Origin: PALSA-612 sp963773055
Lineage (GTDB): Bacteria; Actinomycetota; Thermoleophilia; Gaiellales; Gaiellaceae
DNA: 64,000 nt
Assembly: GCA_963773055.1 (NCBI GenBank)
Contig: CAVYZL010000006.1
Span: 1,178,001 to 1,242,000 of the forward strand
Direction: 5' to 3'
Positions 50,190-58,776 of the stretch are shown in pieces. The notes under the pieces are model-generated. The model searched no databases. It saw only the letters and a list, made by a program, of their open reading frames with translations, and was not told the origin of the DNA. Every line of letters begins with the position of its first letter. Position 1 is the first letter of the stretch. The position numbers were made by a program, and so were the translations under genes.

Positions 50190-50561
50190 GTGCGACGCGT
50201 CGCCACCCGACTCCAGTTGATCAAGACCCGCGCGCGCGCGCTCGCGAACCTCCAGCTCGAGCTAGCGACGCTCGAGCTCAAAGCCAAGGCGAAGGCACTG
50301 GGCATTGCTGCCGCCCTCTGCATCGTCGCTCTCGTTCTCGTGCTCTACGCCATCGGGTTCGCCTTTGCCTCGGCGGCGGCTGGCATCGCAGAAGCCCTGC
50401 CGCTATGGGCCGCGTTGCTCATCGTCTCCGGACTGCTCGTGCTGACGGCTGCCTTGCTCGCGTTCGTGGCCATGCGCATGGCTCGGAGCGCTGCTCCACC
50501 GAAACCAGCCGAGGCGATCGAGGAGGCGCAGGAGACCGCCCGGGAGGTACGGAATGCCTGA
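50190..50561 (+). CDS. Phage-holin-like (actinobacterial holin superfamily) membrane protein
   Basis: 123 aa from GTG 50190. A basic amphipathic N-terminus (RRVATRLQLIKTRARALANLQLELATLELKAKAKALG) and two membrane helices (~42-65 and ~72-95), then a charged tail. This is the pattern of the putative actinobacterial holin-X/Phage_holin_3_6 family; a real holin role is doubtful since no phage genes are near. Overlaps the next gene by 8 nt. Confidence 0.7.
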   Translation: MRRVATRLQLIKTRARALANLQLELATLELKAKAKALGIAAALCIVALVLVLYAIGFAFASAAAGIAEALPLWAALLIVSGLLVLTAALLAFVAMRMARSAAPPKPAEAIEEAQETAREVRNA

Positions 50562-50754
50562 GAAACGTACTAAGGAGCATGTCCGGGCAGAGATCGCAGC
50601 GGAGCGCGAGGCGCTCGTCGGCGAGATCCAGGCGCTGCGCCATGACGCCGCCAGCATTCTTCCCTACGCGATCGGAACCGCACTCGCGGTCGCCGTGCTG
50701 ACGAAGAGCAAGACGGCGAGGAGAACGCTGAAGGTTCTCTGGTGGCTCCGTTGA
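50554..50754 (+). CDS. Small membrane protein, DUF3618-like
   Basis: 66 aa. KRTKEHVRAEIAAEREALVGEIQALRHDAASIL is a charged helix, followed by one membrane segment (PYAIGTALAVAVLT) and a basic end (KSKTARRTLKVLWWLR). Pattern matches DUF3618, often coded next to the holin-like gene. Overlaps it by 8 nt, so coupled. Confidence 0.65.
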   Translation: MPEKRTKEHVRAEIAAEREALVGEIQALRHDAASILPYAIGTALAVAVLTKSKTARRTLKVLWWLR

Positions 50755-50785
50755 ACCGCGCCGTCTGACCCTGCGCCGCGATTGT

Positions 50786-50832
50786 CATCGCGGGGCTCCG
50801 AGCTTCCACGGCTTCCCGAGAGCCCCGCGATG
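50786..50832. terminator. Hairpin between convergent genes
   Basis: CATCGCGGGGCTC (50786-50798) and GAGCCCCGCGATG (50820-50832): a 13-bp perfect stem, 21-nt loop, between the small membrane gene (+) and pheT (-). No T-run. Probably a shared terminator. Confidence 0.6.
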
Positions 50833-50953
50833 CTGCCCCAGCGTTTGCCGCCTTCAGCCCGCGGCGGGTGCGGAGGGAAGGCCACGCACACCACGGACGC
50901 GGACGCGAGGGCCGCTCTACGACCCGCTATACGGGGAGGGAGCTCCGCCGGAT

Positions 50954-53242
50954 TTACGCGCGCAGCTCGGCGCCGAACTGCTGCGCCAACGCCGACACGA
51001 TCTTCTCCCGCAGCGCCGCCGCGTCCTCGTCGGAGAGCGTCCGCTCGGCCGACTGGAACGTGACGTTGAAAGCGATCGACTTCCTGCCGGCGCCGACCTG
51101 ATCGCCGCGATAGACGTCGAACGCCTCCATGTCGCGCAGCTCGAGGCCAGCGGCGTCTCGCGCGGCCGCAACGAGCTCGGCCGCCGTGACGGGCTCGTCC
51201 ACGGCGAACGCGAGGTCCTGCTTCAACGAGGGATACGTGACGACGTCCTCGAAGACGACGAGCTGCGGCACGCGACCGAGGAGGCTGTCGATGTCGAGCT
51301 CGAAGAGACCCCACGGGCCCGGCAGGCGCTCGTCGACGAGCTCGAGCACCCAGCCCTCGGCCGTCCTCGCTCCGGGCCCGGGGAAGCGGAGGTCGGTCGC
51401 GCGCTCGAACACCGACGCCACGTGCAGCGCCGCGTACAGGCTCTCCACCACGCCCTTCGCGTGCGCGAAGCCGCCTTCGACGATGCCGCCGACGTGCCAG
51501 CGCTCGTCCGGGAGCTGCTCGCCGCTGGGCAGGTAGACGTGAGCGAGCTCGAACAGCGCGATGTCGTCGTTCCCTGCGTCGACGTTGCGAACGGCTGCCG
51601 CGACCAGACCGTCGGTGACAGACGTCCGAAGAACCGCCTGCTCGCTCGAGAGCGGCTCGAGCAACCGGATTGCGCCCGGCGTCGGGTCCTCCGGCAGCAG
51701 GCTCCAGGTGTACGCCTCGGCGAAGCCGAAGCCTACGAGGGTGTCCTGGATGCGCCGACGGATGCGCTGCGCGCCGGTCAGCCGCCCGCTCAGCTCCATG
51801 CGCGTCGGCTGGGTTGCCGGCACGCGCTCGAGGTCGAAGCGCGCGACTTCCTCGACGAGGTCGATCTCCCGTGTGACGTCGCCCGCGCGCCAGGTGGGAA
51901 CGCGAACTGCCCACCCGTCGTCCACGTCGAATCCGAGGGCCTCGAGGCGCCGGCGCTGTTCCGTCTCCGCGATCGCGATGCCGACGACCCGCTCGGCCTG
52001 TTCGGGGCGGTACGAGATCGTCGCCGGAGCCGCAGGCTCGGCGCGAACGTCGGCGTGACCGGTCCAACGCGCGCCGGCGAGCGAGACGAGCAACTCTGTC
52101 GCGTAGCGTGAGGCCTGGAGCGCCGCCTCGGGATCGACGCCTTTCTCCCAGCGATTCGACGCTTCCGAGCGCAGCCTCAGCCGCTCGGACGACCGCATGA
52201 TGCCCACCGGCTCGAAGTTCGCAGCTTCCAGCAACACCGAGGTCGTCGACTCCGTGACCTCCGTCTCCTCGCCGCCCATGATCCCGGCGATCCCAATCGC
52301 GCGCTCCCCGTCGGTGATCAGCAGGTCGCGAGGATCGAGGGAGCGGAGCTGGCCGTCGAGCGTTCGCAGCTGCTCGCCGGCCCTCGCTCGCCGGACGCCG
52401 ATGCGGCCGTCGGCGAGCGTGTCGAAGTCGAACGCGTGCATTGGGCTCCCCAGGGCGTGCATGACGTAGTTGGTCACATCGACGACGTTCGAGATCGGCC
52501 GCATGCCGGCTGCGACGAGCCGGCCCTTGAGCCAGTGCGGAGACGGTGCGACAGTGACGTCTCGGAACAGGCGCCCGACATACCGAGGACAGCCCTCGAG
52601 ATCGTCGATCGTGATGGCGACCTGCTCGTCGCCTGCCTGCTGAGGATCGACGCCGGGAGGCGGCGCCAGCGCCAGGTCGAAGATCGCTGCCACTTCACGC
52701 GCGATGCCGTAGACGCCGAGCAGGTCGGGCCGGTTGTGCGTCGTCTCGAGCTCGAGCACGACGTCGGAGAGCGGCAAGGCGTCGACGAGCGGCGCCCCCG
52801 GCTCCCACTCGTCGGGCAGGACGATGATGCCGGCGTGGTCGTCACCGAGCTCGAGCTCCTGCTCGGAGAGGATCATCCCGTCCGAGACGGAGCCACGCAG
52901 CTTGGCGCGCTCGAGCGTCCGGCCGTCCGGGAGCACGGCGCCGGGCAGCGCGACCGCGACGGTGGCGCCCGCCCCGAAGTTCCACGCTCCGCAGACGATC
53001 TGCCGCGGCTCGCCCTCGCCCACGTCGACCGAGCAGAGCTGGAGCCGGTCGGCATTCGGGTGCTTTCCGGCCTCGAGCACCCGACCCACGAGATAGCGGG
53101 CGAGGTTGCCGTCGGTGTCGGCGACCCCGCGCGTCTCGATCTGCCCCACCTCGCAGCTCGTGAACAGCAGCCGCTCGGCGAGCTCGCCGACGGGGACGTC
53201 CACGTCGACGTACTCGCGCAGCCAGGAGAGGGGCACCCTCAT
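50954..53242 (-). CDS. pheT: Phenylalanyl-tRNA synthetase, beta subunit
   Basis: 762 aa. Order: N-terminal B1, EMAP-like tRNA-binding domain (LVGRVLEAGKHPNADRLQLCSVDVG… ~45-150), B3/B4 with editing (LETTHNRPDLLGVYGIAREVA), B5 (VGIAIAETEQRRRLEALGFDV), a core domain, and the C-terminal anticodon-binding ferredoxin fold (YPSLKQDLAFAVDE…FQSAERTLSDEDA). Follows pheS by 1 nt. Confidence 0.96.
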   Translation of the reverse strand: MRVPLSWLREYVDVDVPVGELAERLLFTSCEVGQIETRGVADTDGNLARYLVGRVLEAGKHPNADRLQLCSVDVGEGEPRQIVCGAWNFGAGATVAVALPGAVLPDGRTLERAKLRGSVSDGMILSEQELELGDDHAGIIVLPDEWEPGAPLVDALPLSDVVLELETTHNRPDLLGVYGIAREVAAIFDLALAPPPGVDPQQAGDEQVAITIDDLEGCPRYVGRLFRDVTVAPSPHWLKGRLVAAGMRPISNVVDVTNYVMHALGSPMHAFDFDTLADGRIGVRRARAGEQLRTLDGQLRSLDPRDLLITDGERAIGIAGIMGGEETEVTESTTSVLLEAANFEPVGIMRSSERLRLRSEASNRWEKGVDPEAALQASRYATELLVSLAGARWTGHADVRAEPAAPATISYRPEQAERVVGIAIAETEQRRRLEALGFDVDDGWAVRVPTWRAGDVTREIDLVEEVARFDLERVPATQPTRMELSGRLTGAQRIRRRIQDTLVGFGFAEAYTWSLLPEDPTPGAIRLLEPLSSEQAVLRTSVTDGLVAAAVRNVDAGNDDIALFELAHVYLPSGEQLPDERWHVGGIVEGGFAHAKGVVESLYAALHVASVFERATDLRFPGPGARTAEGWVLELVDERLPGPWGLFELDIDSLLGRVPQLVVFEDVVTYPSLKQDLAFAVDEPVTAAELVAAARDAAGLELRDMEAFDVYRGDQVGAGRKSIAFNVTFQSAERTLSDEDAAALREKIVSALAQQFGAELRA

Positions 53243-53243
53243 G

Positions 53244-54233
53244 TCAGAACTGCCTCAGGACGCGTAGGTCGTTCTCCCAGAACATCCGGATGTCGGGGAT
53301 GCCGTGGCGTTGCGCGGCGATGCGATCGAGCCCGAAGCCCCAGGCGAACCCGCTCCACTCGTTCGGGTCGTAGCCGACGTTCTCGAACACGGCCGGGTCG
53401 ACCACGCCCGCGCCGCCCATCTCGTACCAGCCCGAGTGCTTGCAGAACGCGCAGCCCCGGCCTTCGCAGAGGAAGCACGTCATGTCGAACTCGACAGAGG
53501 GCTCCGTGAAGGGGAAGAAGTTCGTGCGCATGCGAAACTCGCGGTCCTCGCCGAACATCGCGCGGCAGAAGTGCAGGCACGTGCCCTTGAGATCGGCGAG
53601 CGTGATGTGGCGGTCGACCGCGAGCGCCTCGATCTGGTGGAAAACGGGCGTGTTCTTCGGGCTCGGCGTGTCCCGCCGGTAGCAGCGACCGGGCACGGCG
53701 ATGTAGATCGGCGGCTGCCGCGACTCCATGACGCGGATCTGTCCCGTGGACGTGTGCGCACGGAGCAACGTCTCGTCGTCAACGTAGAACGTGTCGAGCG
53801 GTGACCGCGACGGGTGGTTCAGCGGCTGGTTGAGCGCGTCGAAGTTGTGCCAGACGGTCTCCACCTCACGGCTGTCGACGATCTCGTAGCCGAGGCCGAG
53901 GAAGATGTCCTCCGCCTCGCGGGTGATCTGCGTGAGCGGATGGAGGTGCCCCAAGGGTGGCCGCTTTCCCGGAAGGGTCACGTCGAGGCTCTCGGTGGCG
54001 ACGAGCCTGTCGGCCCGTTCGAGGAGCGAGCGGCGCTCCTCCACGGCCGCCTCGACCCGCTCGCGGACGGCGTTCAGGGCCATGCCGGTCTCGCGGTCCC
54101 GGACCTCGCGGAGGGCTAGCTTCAGATCGCTTTTCCGTCCGAGGTACTGGATGCGCGCGACGTCGAGATCCTCGAGCGTTTGAGCGCCTGTGATCGCGCT
54201 CAGGGCCTCGCTTTCGAGCGCTTGGGCGTCCAT
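53244..54233 (-). CDS. pheS: Phenylalanyl-tRNA synthetase, alpha subunit
   Basis: 329 aa. Coiled-coil N-terminus, then class II core with HLHPLTQITREAEDIFLGLGYEIV (motif 1), LLRAHTSTGQIRVM, GRCYRRDT (motif 2), HQIEALAV, the insertion CFLCEGRGCAFCKHSGWYE, GFAWGFGLDRIAAQRHGI (motif 3). Charges tRNA-Phe with PheT. The chosen ATG lies 6 nt from TACAGT. Confidence 0.96.
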   Translation of the reverse strand: MDAQALESEALSAITGAQTLEDLDVARIQYLGRKSDLKLALREVRDRETGMALNAVRERVEAAVEERRSLLERADRLVATESLDVTLPGKRPPLGHLHPLTQITREAEDIFLGLGYEIVDSREVETVWHNFDALNQPLNHPSRSPLDTFYVDDETLLRAHTSTGQIRVMESRQPPIYIAVPGRCYRRDTPSPKNTPVFHQIEALAVDRHITLADLKGTCLHFCRAMFGEDREFRMRTNFFPFTEPSVEFDMTCFLCEGRGCAFCKHSGWYEMGGAGVVDPAVFENVGYDPNEWSGFAWGFGLDRIAAQRHGIPDIRMFWENDLRVLRQF

Positions 54234-54239
54234 CGAGCG

Positions 54240-54245
54240 ACTGTA
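54240..54245 (-). promoter_or_regulatory. -10 element of pheS (leaderless)
   Basis: TACAGT on the minus strand, 6-nt spacer to the ATG, overlapping the -10 of the divergent methyltransferase by two bases. Confidence 0.5.
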
Positions 54246-54249
54246 CCAT
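54244..54249 (+). promoter_or_regulatory. -10 element of methyltransferase gene 1 (leaderless)
   Basis: TACCAT, 8-nt spacer to the GTG at 54258. Confidence 0.5.
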
Positions 54250-54257
54250 CGGCCTTC

Positions 54258-54950
54258 GTGGGCTCTTACTACGACCCCTGGGCGCCCGTGTACGACCAAT
54301 GGTCGTCGGACATGACGGAGGACGTGCCCTTCTACGTCGAGCTCGCGAAGGAGGCCGCAGGCCCAATCGTCGAGCTCGCCGTCGGCAACGGGCGGGTGGC
54401 GATACCCGTCGCGCTCGAGACGGGGCATCCGGTGGTCGGCTGGGACACCTCTCCCGCGATGCTCGCGCAGGCCCGTGTGCGAGCGGAGCAGGTCGGCGCG
54501 CAGCTCGAGCTCCACGAGCGCGACATGCGCGAGTTCGAGCTGGGCGAGCCGGCCGCGCTCGTCTACTGCCCGTACCGCGCGCTTCTCCACCTGCCGACGT
54601 GGGCGGACAAACGGCGCGTCTTCGAGCGCGTCGCCGCCGCGCTCCGGCCGGGCGGGCGCTTCGCGTGGAACACCTTTTGCTTCGACCACGCAATCGCCGC
54701 GAAGCTCGACGGTGAGCACCAGCAGGAGCCGGTCCCCCACTCGATGCGCTACGTGGCGGCCGACAATCGCATCGACATCGAGCAGGACGCCGGCGGCTCC
54801 ATCTCGCTCTGGTGGGTCACGAAGTCGGAATGGGAAGGGCTGATCGACGTCGCCGGCCTCGAGGTGGAGTCGCTGTACGGCTGGTTCGACCGGCGACCGT
54901 TCGACGAGGAGAGCAGGGAGTTCGTGTGGGTAGCGCGGAAGCCGGCGTAG
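54258..54950 (+). CDS. Class I SAM-dependent methyltransferase, copy 1
   Basis: 230 aa from GTG 54258. N-terminal SYYDPWAPVYDQWSSDMTEDVPFYVELAKEA, SAM motif VELAVGNGRVAIPVALETGHPVVGWDTS, acidic loop and LVYCPYRALLHLPTW. Compared with the usual VGCGTG, the glycine loop here reads VGNGRV, so one Cys/Thr is gone. The end of the protein, LYGWFDRRPFDEES, is shared with copy 2. Substrate unknown. Divergent from pheS. Confidence 0.82.
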   Translation: MGSYYDPWAPVYDQWSSDMTEDVPFYVELAKEAAGPIVELAVGNGRVAIPVALETGHPVVGWDTSPAMLAQARVRAEQVGAQLELHERDMREFELGEPAALVYCPYRALLHLPTWADKRRVFERVAAALRPGGRFAWNTFCFDHAIAAKLDGEHQQEPVPHSMRYVAADNRIDIEQDAGGSISLWWVTKSEWEGLIDVAGLEVESLYGWFDRRPFDEESREFVWVARKPA

Positions 54951-55663
54951 GCGCGGCGTACGACCGGATCGCGGAGCTCTACGACCCGTGGAGCCGGTCG
55001 GTCGTCGAGGACGTCGGCTTCTACGTCGAGGAGGCGCAACGTGCGGCGCCGGGACCGGTCGTCGAGCTCGGCGTCGGCACGGGTCGGATCGCGATCCCGG
55101 TGGCGAGCGACGGCATCGACGTGATCGGCGTCGATTCGTCGGCCGGGATGCTCGAGGTCTGCCGTGCCCAGGCGGTGCTCGCAGGCGTCGAGGAGCGGAT
55201 CGACCTGCGGCTCGGCGACTACCGCGAGCCGCCCGTGGAGGGAACCGTCCCGCTCGTCCTCTGTCCCTTCCGCGCGTACCTCCACCTGCACTCCGACGAG
55301 GAGCGCCTCCGTGCACTCCGGGCCGCCTGCGCGCTCCTGCCTGACGGCGGTCGCCTCGTCTTCGACGTCTTCACGCCGGGCCGCGAGGACATCGAGGAGA
55401 CGAACGGCCGCTGGCTCGAGCGTGAGCCAGGCATCTTCGAGCGTGCCGACTGGGACGAGCAGAAGCGCGTCCTCACCCTCTCGCTCCGCGGGCCTCGCGA
55501 GGAGACGACGATGGCGCTGGCCTGGGTCTCGCAGGCGGAGTGGGCTGCGCTGCTCGACCGCGCGGGGTTCGAGGTCGAGGCGTGCTACGGCTGGTTCGAC
55601 CGACGTCCCTGGAACGGCGAGGACGATTCGATTTGGATCGCCCGACGTCGTGTCGTAGGGTAA
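54926..55663 (+). CDS. Class I SAM-dependent methyltransferase, copy 2
   Basis: 245 aa from GTG 54926, overlapping copy 1 by 25 nt. Same layout: AAYDRIAELYDPWSRSVVEDVGFYVEEAQR, VELGVGTGRIAIPVASDGIDVIGVDSSAGMLEV, CPFRAYLHLHSDE, closing CYGWFDRRPWNGED. Clear tandem duplicate of copy 1 with a more standard SAM loop (VGTGR). LemA follows after 4 nt. Confidence 0.82.
   Translation: MGSAEAGVGAAYDRIAELYDPWSRSVVEDVGFYVEEAQRAAPGPVVELGVGTGRIAIPVASDGIDVIGVDSSAGMLEVCRAQAVLAGVEERIDLRLGDYREPPVEGTVPLVLCPFRAYLHLHSDEERLRALRAACALLPDGGRLVFDVFTPGREDIEETNGRWLEREPGIFERADWDEQKRVLTLSLRGPREETTMALAWVSQAEWAALLDRAGFEVEACYGWFDRRPWNGEDDSIWIARRRVVG
55656..55661 (+). promoter_or_regulatory. -10 element of lemA (leaderless)
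   Basis: TAGGGT, 6-nt spacer to the lemA ATG, overlapping the end of methyltransferase 2. A TAAGG just before the ATG could instead serve as ribosome site. Confidence 0.4.
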
Positions 55664-55667
55664 GGCC

Positions 55668-56237
55668 ATGCCTGGCTGGCTCTGGGCCGTGATCATCATC
55701 GGGCTTGTCGTCCTCCTCGGCCTGATCCTCGTCGGCCTCTACAACAAGCTGATTCGCCTCCGTAACCGCGCGGAGAACGCGTGGGCGCAGGTCGACGTAC
55801 AGCTGAAGAAGCGGCACGACCTGATCCCGAACCTCGTCGAGGCGGTGAAGGGCTATGCCGCGCACGAGCGCGGCGTGTTCGAAGAGGTGACGAAGGCCCG
55901 CACACAGGCGATGCAGGCGCAGGGAACGCAGGAGCAGGGCCAGGCGGAGGGGATCCTGTCAGCCGCGCTCGGCAGGTTGTTTGCAGTCGCCGAGGCCTAT
56001 CCGCAGCTTCGCGCGACGGAGAACTTCCAGCAGCTGCAGGCGCAGCTGAGCTCGGTCGAGTCGGACATCGCCGTGTCCCGCCAGGTGTACAACGACACCG
56101 TGCTGTCGTACGACAATGCGCTCGAGACGGTGCCGACGAGCGTCATCGGCGGCCTCTTCCACTTCAAGCCGCGTGAGTACTTCGAGCTCGAGGACACCGC
56201 GGCCCGCGAAGCACCCCAGGTCAGCTTCAGCCAGTAG
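55668..56237 (+). CDS. LemA family membrane protein
   Basis: 189 aa. N-terminal membrane helix (WAVIIIGLVVLLGLILVGLY, 5-24) then the LemA coiled-coil hairpin: LRNRAENAWAQVDVQLKKRHDLIPNLVEAVKGYA, AEAYPQLRATENFQQLQAQLSSVESDIAVSRQVYNDTV, PTSVIGGLFHFKPREYFE. Function unknown; usually encoded with DUF2207 or TPM genes, as here. Confidence 0.93.
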   Translation: MPGWLWAVIIIGLVVLLGLILVGLYNKLIRLRNRAENAWAQVDVQLKKRHDLIPNLVEAVKGYAAHERGVFEEVTKARTQAMQAQGTQEQGQAEGILSAALGRLFAVAEAYPQLRATENFQQLQAQLSSVESDIAVSRQVYNDTVLSYDNALETVPTSVIGGLFHFKPREYFELEDTAAREAPQVSFSQ

Positions 56238-56238
56238 C

Positions 56239-58134
56239 GTGACGCGCCGCCGCGCGGTCCTGCTCGTCTCTCTTTCTGCGGCGCTCGCGCTGCTCGTCCC
56301 CGGCGCGGCGCAGGCGAAGTCGTACACGCTGCCCGAGGCGGCGGTCCAGGTCTGGGTCAACCCGGACGGCTCGCTCCGCGTGCGCGAGCAGATCCTGTTC
56401 GACTTCTTCGGGCCGTTCACGGGCGCCTACCGCGACATCCCGCTGCGCAAGGGCGAGCACGTCGACACGATCGGCGTCTCGGAGAACGGCCGGGCTTATC
56501 GACCGGGCGCGAAGACGGAGCTCGGCAGCTTCGACACGGCGGGGTCGTTCGGTGTCGAGACGAGCAGCAACCGAGTCCGGATCGTCTGGCACTACTCGGC
56601 CCTGGATGAGCGTCGTTTGTTCACCATCACCTACCGGTTCCGTGGGCTCGCCGTCGCCTACGACGACGTCGTCGACGTCAACATGAAGGTCTGGGGCGCC
56701 CACTGGCCGGTCGGCGTCTCGGAGCTGAAGGCGGCGATGGCGTTGCCGAAGCCGGTCGCGCTCGCGAACAAGCGCTATCGCGTCTGGGGCGCGCCCGAGT
56801 GGGTGAACGGCGTCGTCGACCGTACCCGCGCCGCGTCGCAGCTGCGCGCGGTGAACGTGCCGGCCCATCAGTTCGTCGAGCTCCGCACGGTCTTTCCCAG
56901 GCGCCTGCTGACGTCGACCGCGGGCGCGCGGGTCGTGAAGGGCAACGGCCTCGCCAAGATCGTCGCCGAGGAAGAGCATGACGCTGCCGACTTCCAGCAC
57001 GACCGCGACAAGATCCAGGACGCGAAGGATCACATCGGCCGCACGCTGCTGACGCTTGCGCTGCTCGCCCTTGCGCCGGCGATCGCCACCATCTTCTTGC
57101 TCTGGCTCTTTTTCGGCCGCGAGCGAAAGACGGACTACGACCGCGAGTACGAGCAATTCCCGCCGACCGAGACACCGGCCGCGCTCGTCCCTCCGCTCCT
57201 CCGCCAGAGCACGTACCCGGGCTCGCTCGAGTTCACGGCAACCCTGTTCGATCTGATCCGTCGCGGCTACTACGCGGCGAAGCCGGTGACGACGGAGAAG
57301 TCCACGTGGGGCGGGCTCCGCTCCGAGCAGGTCTCGGACCTCGAGCTGTCGATGGGCAAGACGGAGACGGAGCTCGCCGACTTCGAGCAGCCCGTAGCCG
57401 AGGTCTTCGACCACATCCTCGACGACGGCCCCGAGCGCCTGTCGAAGATGCGGGAGCGGATCGAGAAGACACGCACGTCGAACAGCAAGCGCTTCACGAA
57501 GTTCAAGGACGAGGTCGCCGCAGCCGTCGACTCGCGCCATTGGTACGCGGGGCACGGCGGCCGCTGGTTCCTCGCCGTCACGGTTGCTTTCGCCCTGGCC
57601 GCGACCGTGCTGCTCTGGCTCGGCATCGATGGCTTCCGCGCGGAGGCACCGCGGTGGACCGACATCGTGCTGATCGCGCTCGGCGTCTGTGCGATCGTCA
57701 ACGCGATCATCGTCATCGTCGCGGCCGCGAACACGAAGCTCTGGCGGCGGCGGAACCGCGACGGCGAGCTCGAGGCGGAGCGCTGGGAGGCGTTCCGCCG
57801 CTACCTGACGGACTTTCCCCGCCTCGACGAGGCGCCGGCCGCGACGCTCGAGCTCTGGGAGAAGTTCCTCGTCTACGGAATCACGTTCGGGATCGCGGAG
57901 CGCGTGCTTCAGGGCGCGCAGCTCCACATGCCGGAGGAGCTCCACGACGCGAGCTCGATCTACTGGATCAGCCCCAACGGGAACCTCGGCTCCGGCGCGA
58001 GCGCGCTCGCGATCGGCGATCTCTCTTCGGGGTTCGGCTCCGCGCTCGCCCCGCCGAGCTCGAGCGGATCCGGCGGCGGCTTCTCGGGCGGCGGTGGCGG
58101 AGGCGGCGGTGGCGGCGGTGGCGGTGCCTGGTAG
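56239..58134 (+). CDS. DUF2207 family membrane protein
   Basis: 631 aa from GTG 56239, 1 nt after the lemA stop. Signal peptide (AVLLVSLSAALALLVPGAAQA), N-terminal DUF2207 beta domain (VQVWVNPDGSLRVREQILFDFFGPFTGAYRDIPL…), membrane helix near ~275-295, cytoplasmic part with FTATLFDLIRRGYY, two more helices at ~440-500, and a terminal Ser/Gly tail with a long Gly run ending GAW. Standard lemA-DUF2207 operon partner; role unknown, membrane stress suspected in the literature family. Confidence 0.9.
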   Translation: MTRRRAVLLVSLSAALALLVPGAAQAKSYTLPEAAVQVWVNPDGSLRVREQILFDFFGPFTGAYRDIPLRKGEHVDTIGVSENGRAYRPGAKTELGSFDTAGSFGVETSSNRVRIVWHYSALDERRLFTITYRFRGLAVAYDDVVDVNMKVWGAHWPVGVSELKAAMALPKPVALANKRYRVWGAPEWVNGVVDRTRAASQLRAVNVPAHQFVELRTVFPRRLLTSTAGARVVKGNGLAKIVAEEEHDAADFQHDRDKIQDAKDHIGRTLLTLALLALAPAIATIFLLWLFFGRERKTDYDREYEQFPPTETPAALVPPLLRQSTYPGSLEFTATLFDLIRRGYYAAKPVTTEKSTWGGLRSEQVSDLELSMGKTETELADFEQPVAEVFDHILDDGPERLSKMRERIEKTRTSNSKRFTKFKDEVAAAVDSRHWYAGHGGRWFLAVTVAFALAATVLLWLGIDGFRAEAPRWTDIVLIALGVCAIVNAIIVIVAAANTKLWRRRNRDGELEAERWEAFRRYLTDFPRLDEAPAATLELWEKFLVYGITFGIAERVLQGAQLHMPEELHDASSIYWISPNGNLGSGASALAIGDLSSGFGSALAPPSSSGSGGGFSGGGGGGGGGGGGGAW

Positions 58135-58180
58135 CCGGAGTCCCGTCTCGACCACGCCAATCACCGTCCGAATCAGGCAT

Positions 58181-58303
58181 GTCCCAGGGACAGTCCCTCG
58201 GCCAGGTCCCGATTCGACTGCAGAGACGTCAGACGCAGACCGGATCAGGGTCGCCGTTCGGCGCGCACTCGTAACGGCCAGGTCCCGGGACTGTCCCTGG
58301 GAC
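58181..58303. repeat. REP-like inverted and direct repeat unit
   Basis: GTCCCAGGGACAGTCCC (58181-58197) and its exact complement (58287-58303) flank a 12-nt direct repeat CGGCCAGGTCCC (58199-58210, 58275-58286), about 65 nt apart. Each arm also has nested 5-bp palindromes. Lies between DUF2207 (+) and MOSC (-). No nearby transposase. Confidence 0.75.
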
Positions 58304-58346
58304 CGGTCCGAAACGAGGGAGGAGCACAGCGGCTCCGCAGTACCGG

Positions 58347-58775
58347 CTAGTCGAGGAGTGTGATCTCGTCGCCGGCGGCTACCGCGCCGCCTTCGATCAC
58401 GCGGGCGAGCATCCCCCGGCGGCCTTCGAGCTCAGCCTGGAGGCCGGCACGAATCTTCTCCATCTGCTCGCACGGGTCGCAGACCATCGCGATCTCGAAC
58501 ACGGCGCCGCCCACCTGGACGCGCTGGCCGATCGGCCAGTCCTGAACGTCGGCGCCGGCGACGGTGAAGTTCTCCTTGACGGCTCCAGGCCGAACGTCGA
58601 GCGCGTCGAGGTGTTCGGCGGATACGAACAGCACTTCGCGCTTCGTGCCCGGCCGCGCATGCGCGCAGCCCTCGAGCCCGTAGCCTGCGACTGCGGTCAC
58701 TGTGTCGCGCGACTCCATCGGCTGCCGCTTGGCGGGCGAGACCCAGATGTGGGTGACGCGCGGCATCGCGCCCAT
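58347..58775 (-). CDS. MOSC domain protein
   Basis: 142 aa from the ATG at 58775; starts at 58784 or 58766 are also possible. GLEGCAHARPG, VSAEHLDALDVRPGAVKENFTVAGADV and the Cys motif CDPCEQMEKI are typical of the MOSC domain, which handles sulphur carried by molybdenum cofactor enzymes; stand-alone members are thought to be sulphur carriers. TAG of the methylase ends 1 nt before. Confidence 0.87.
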   Translation of the reverse strand: MGAMPRVTHIWVSPAKRQPMESRDTVTAVAGYGLEGCAHARPGTKREVLFVSAEHLDALDVRPGAVKENFTVAGADVQDWPIGQRVQVGGAVFEIAMVCDPCEQMEKIRAGLQAELEGRRGMLARVIEGGAVAAGDEITLLD

Positions 58776-58776
58776 G

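Noticed and set aside
50190..50754. Prophage remnant based on a holin-like gene
   Set aside because: No integrase, lysin, terminase or capsid genes nearby; the holin-like family is common in actinobacterial chromosomes.
58074..58131. GGC-rich microsatellite
   Set aside because: It is the glycine-rich tail of the DUF2207 protein, a normal feature of that family.
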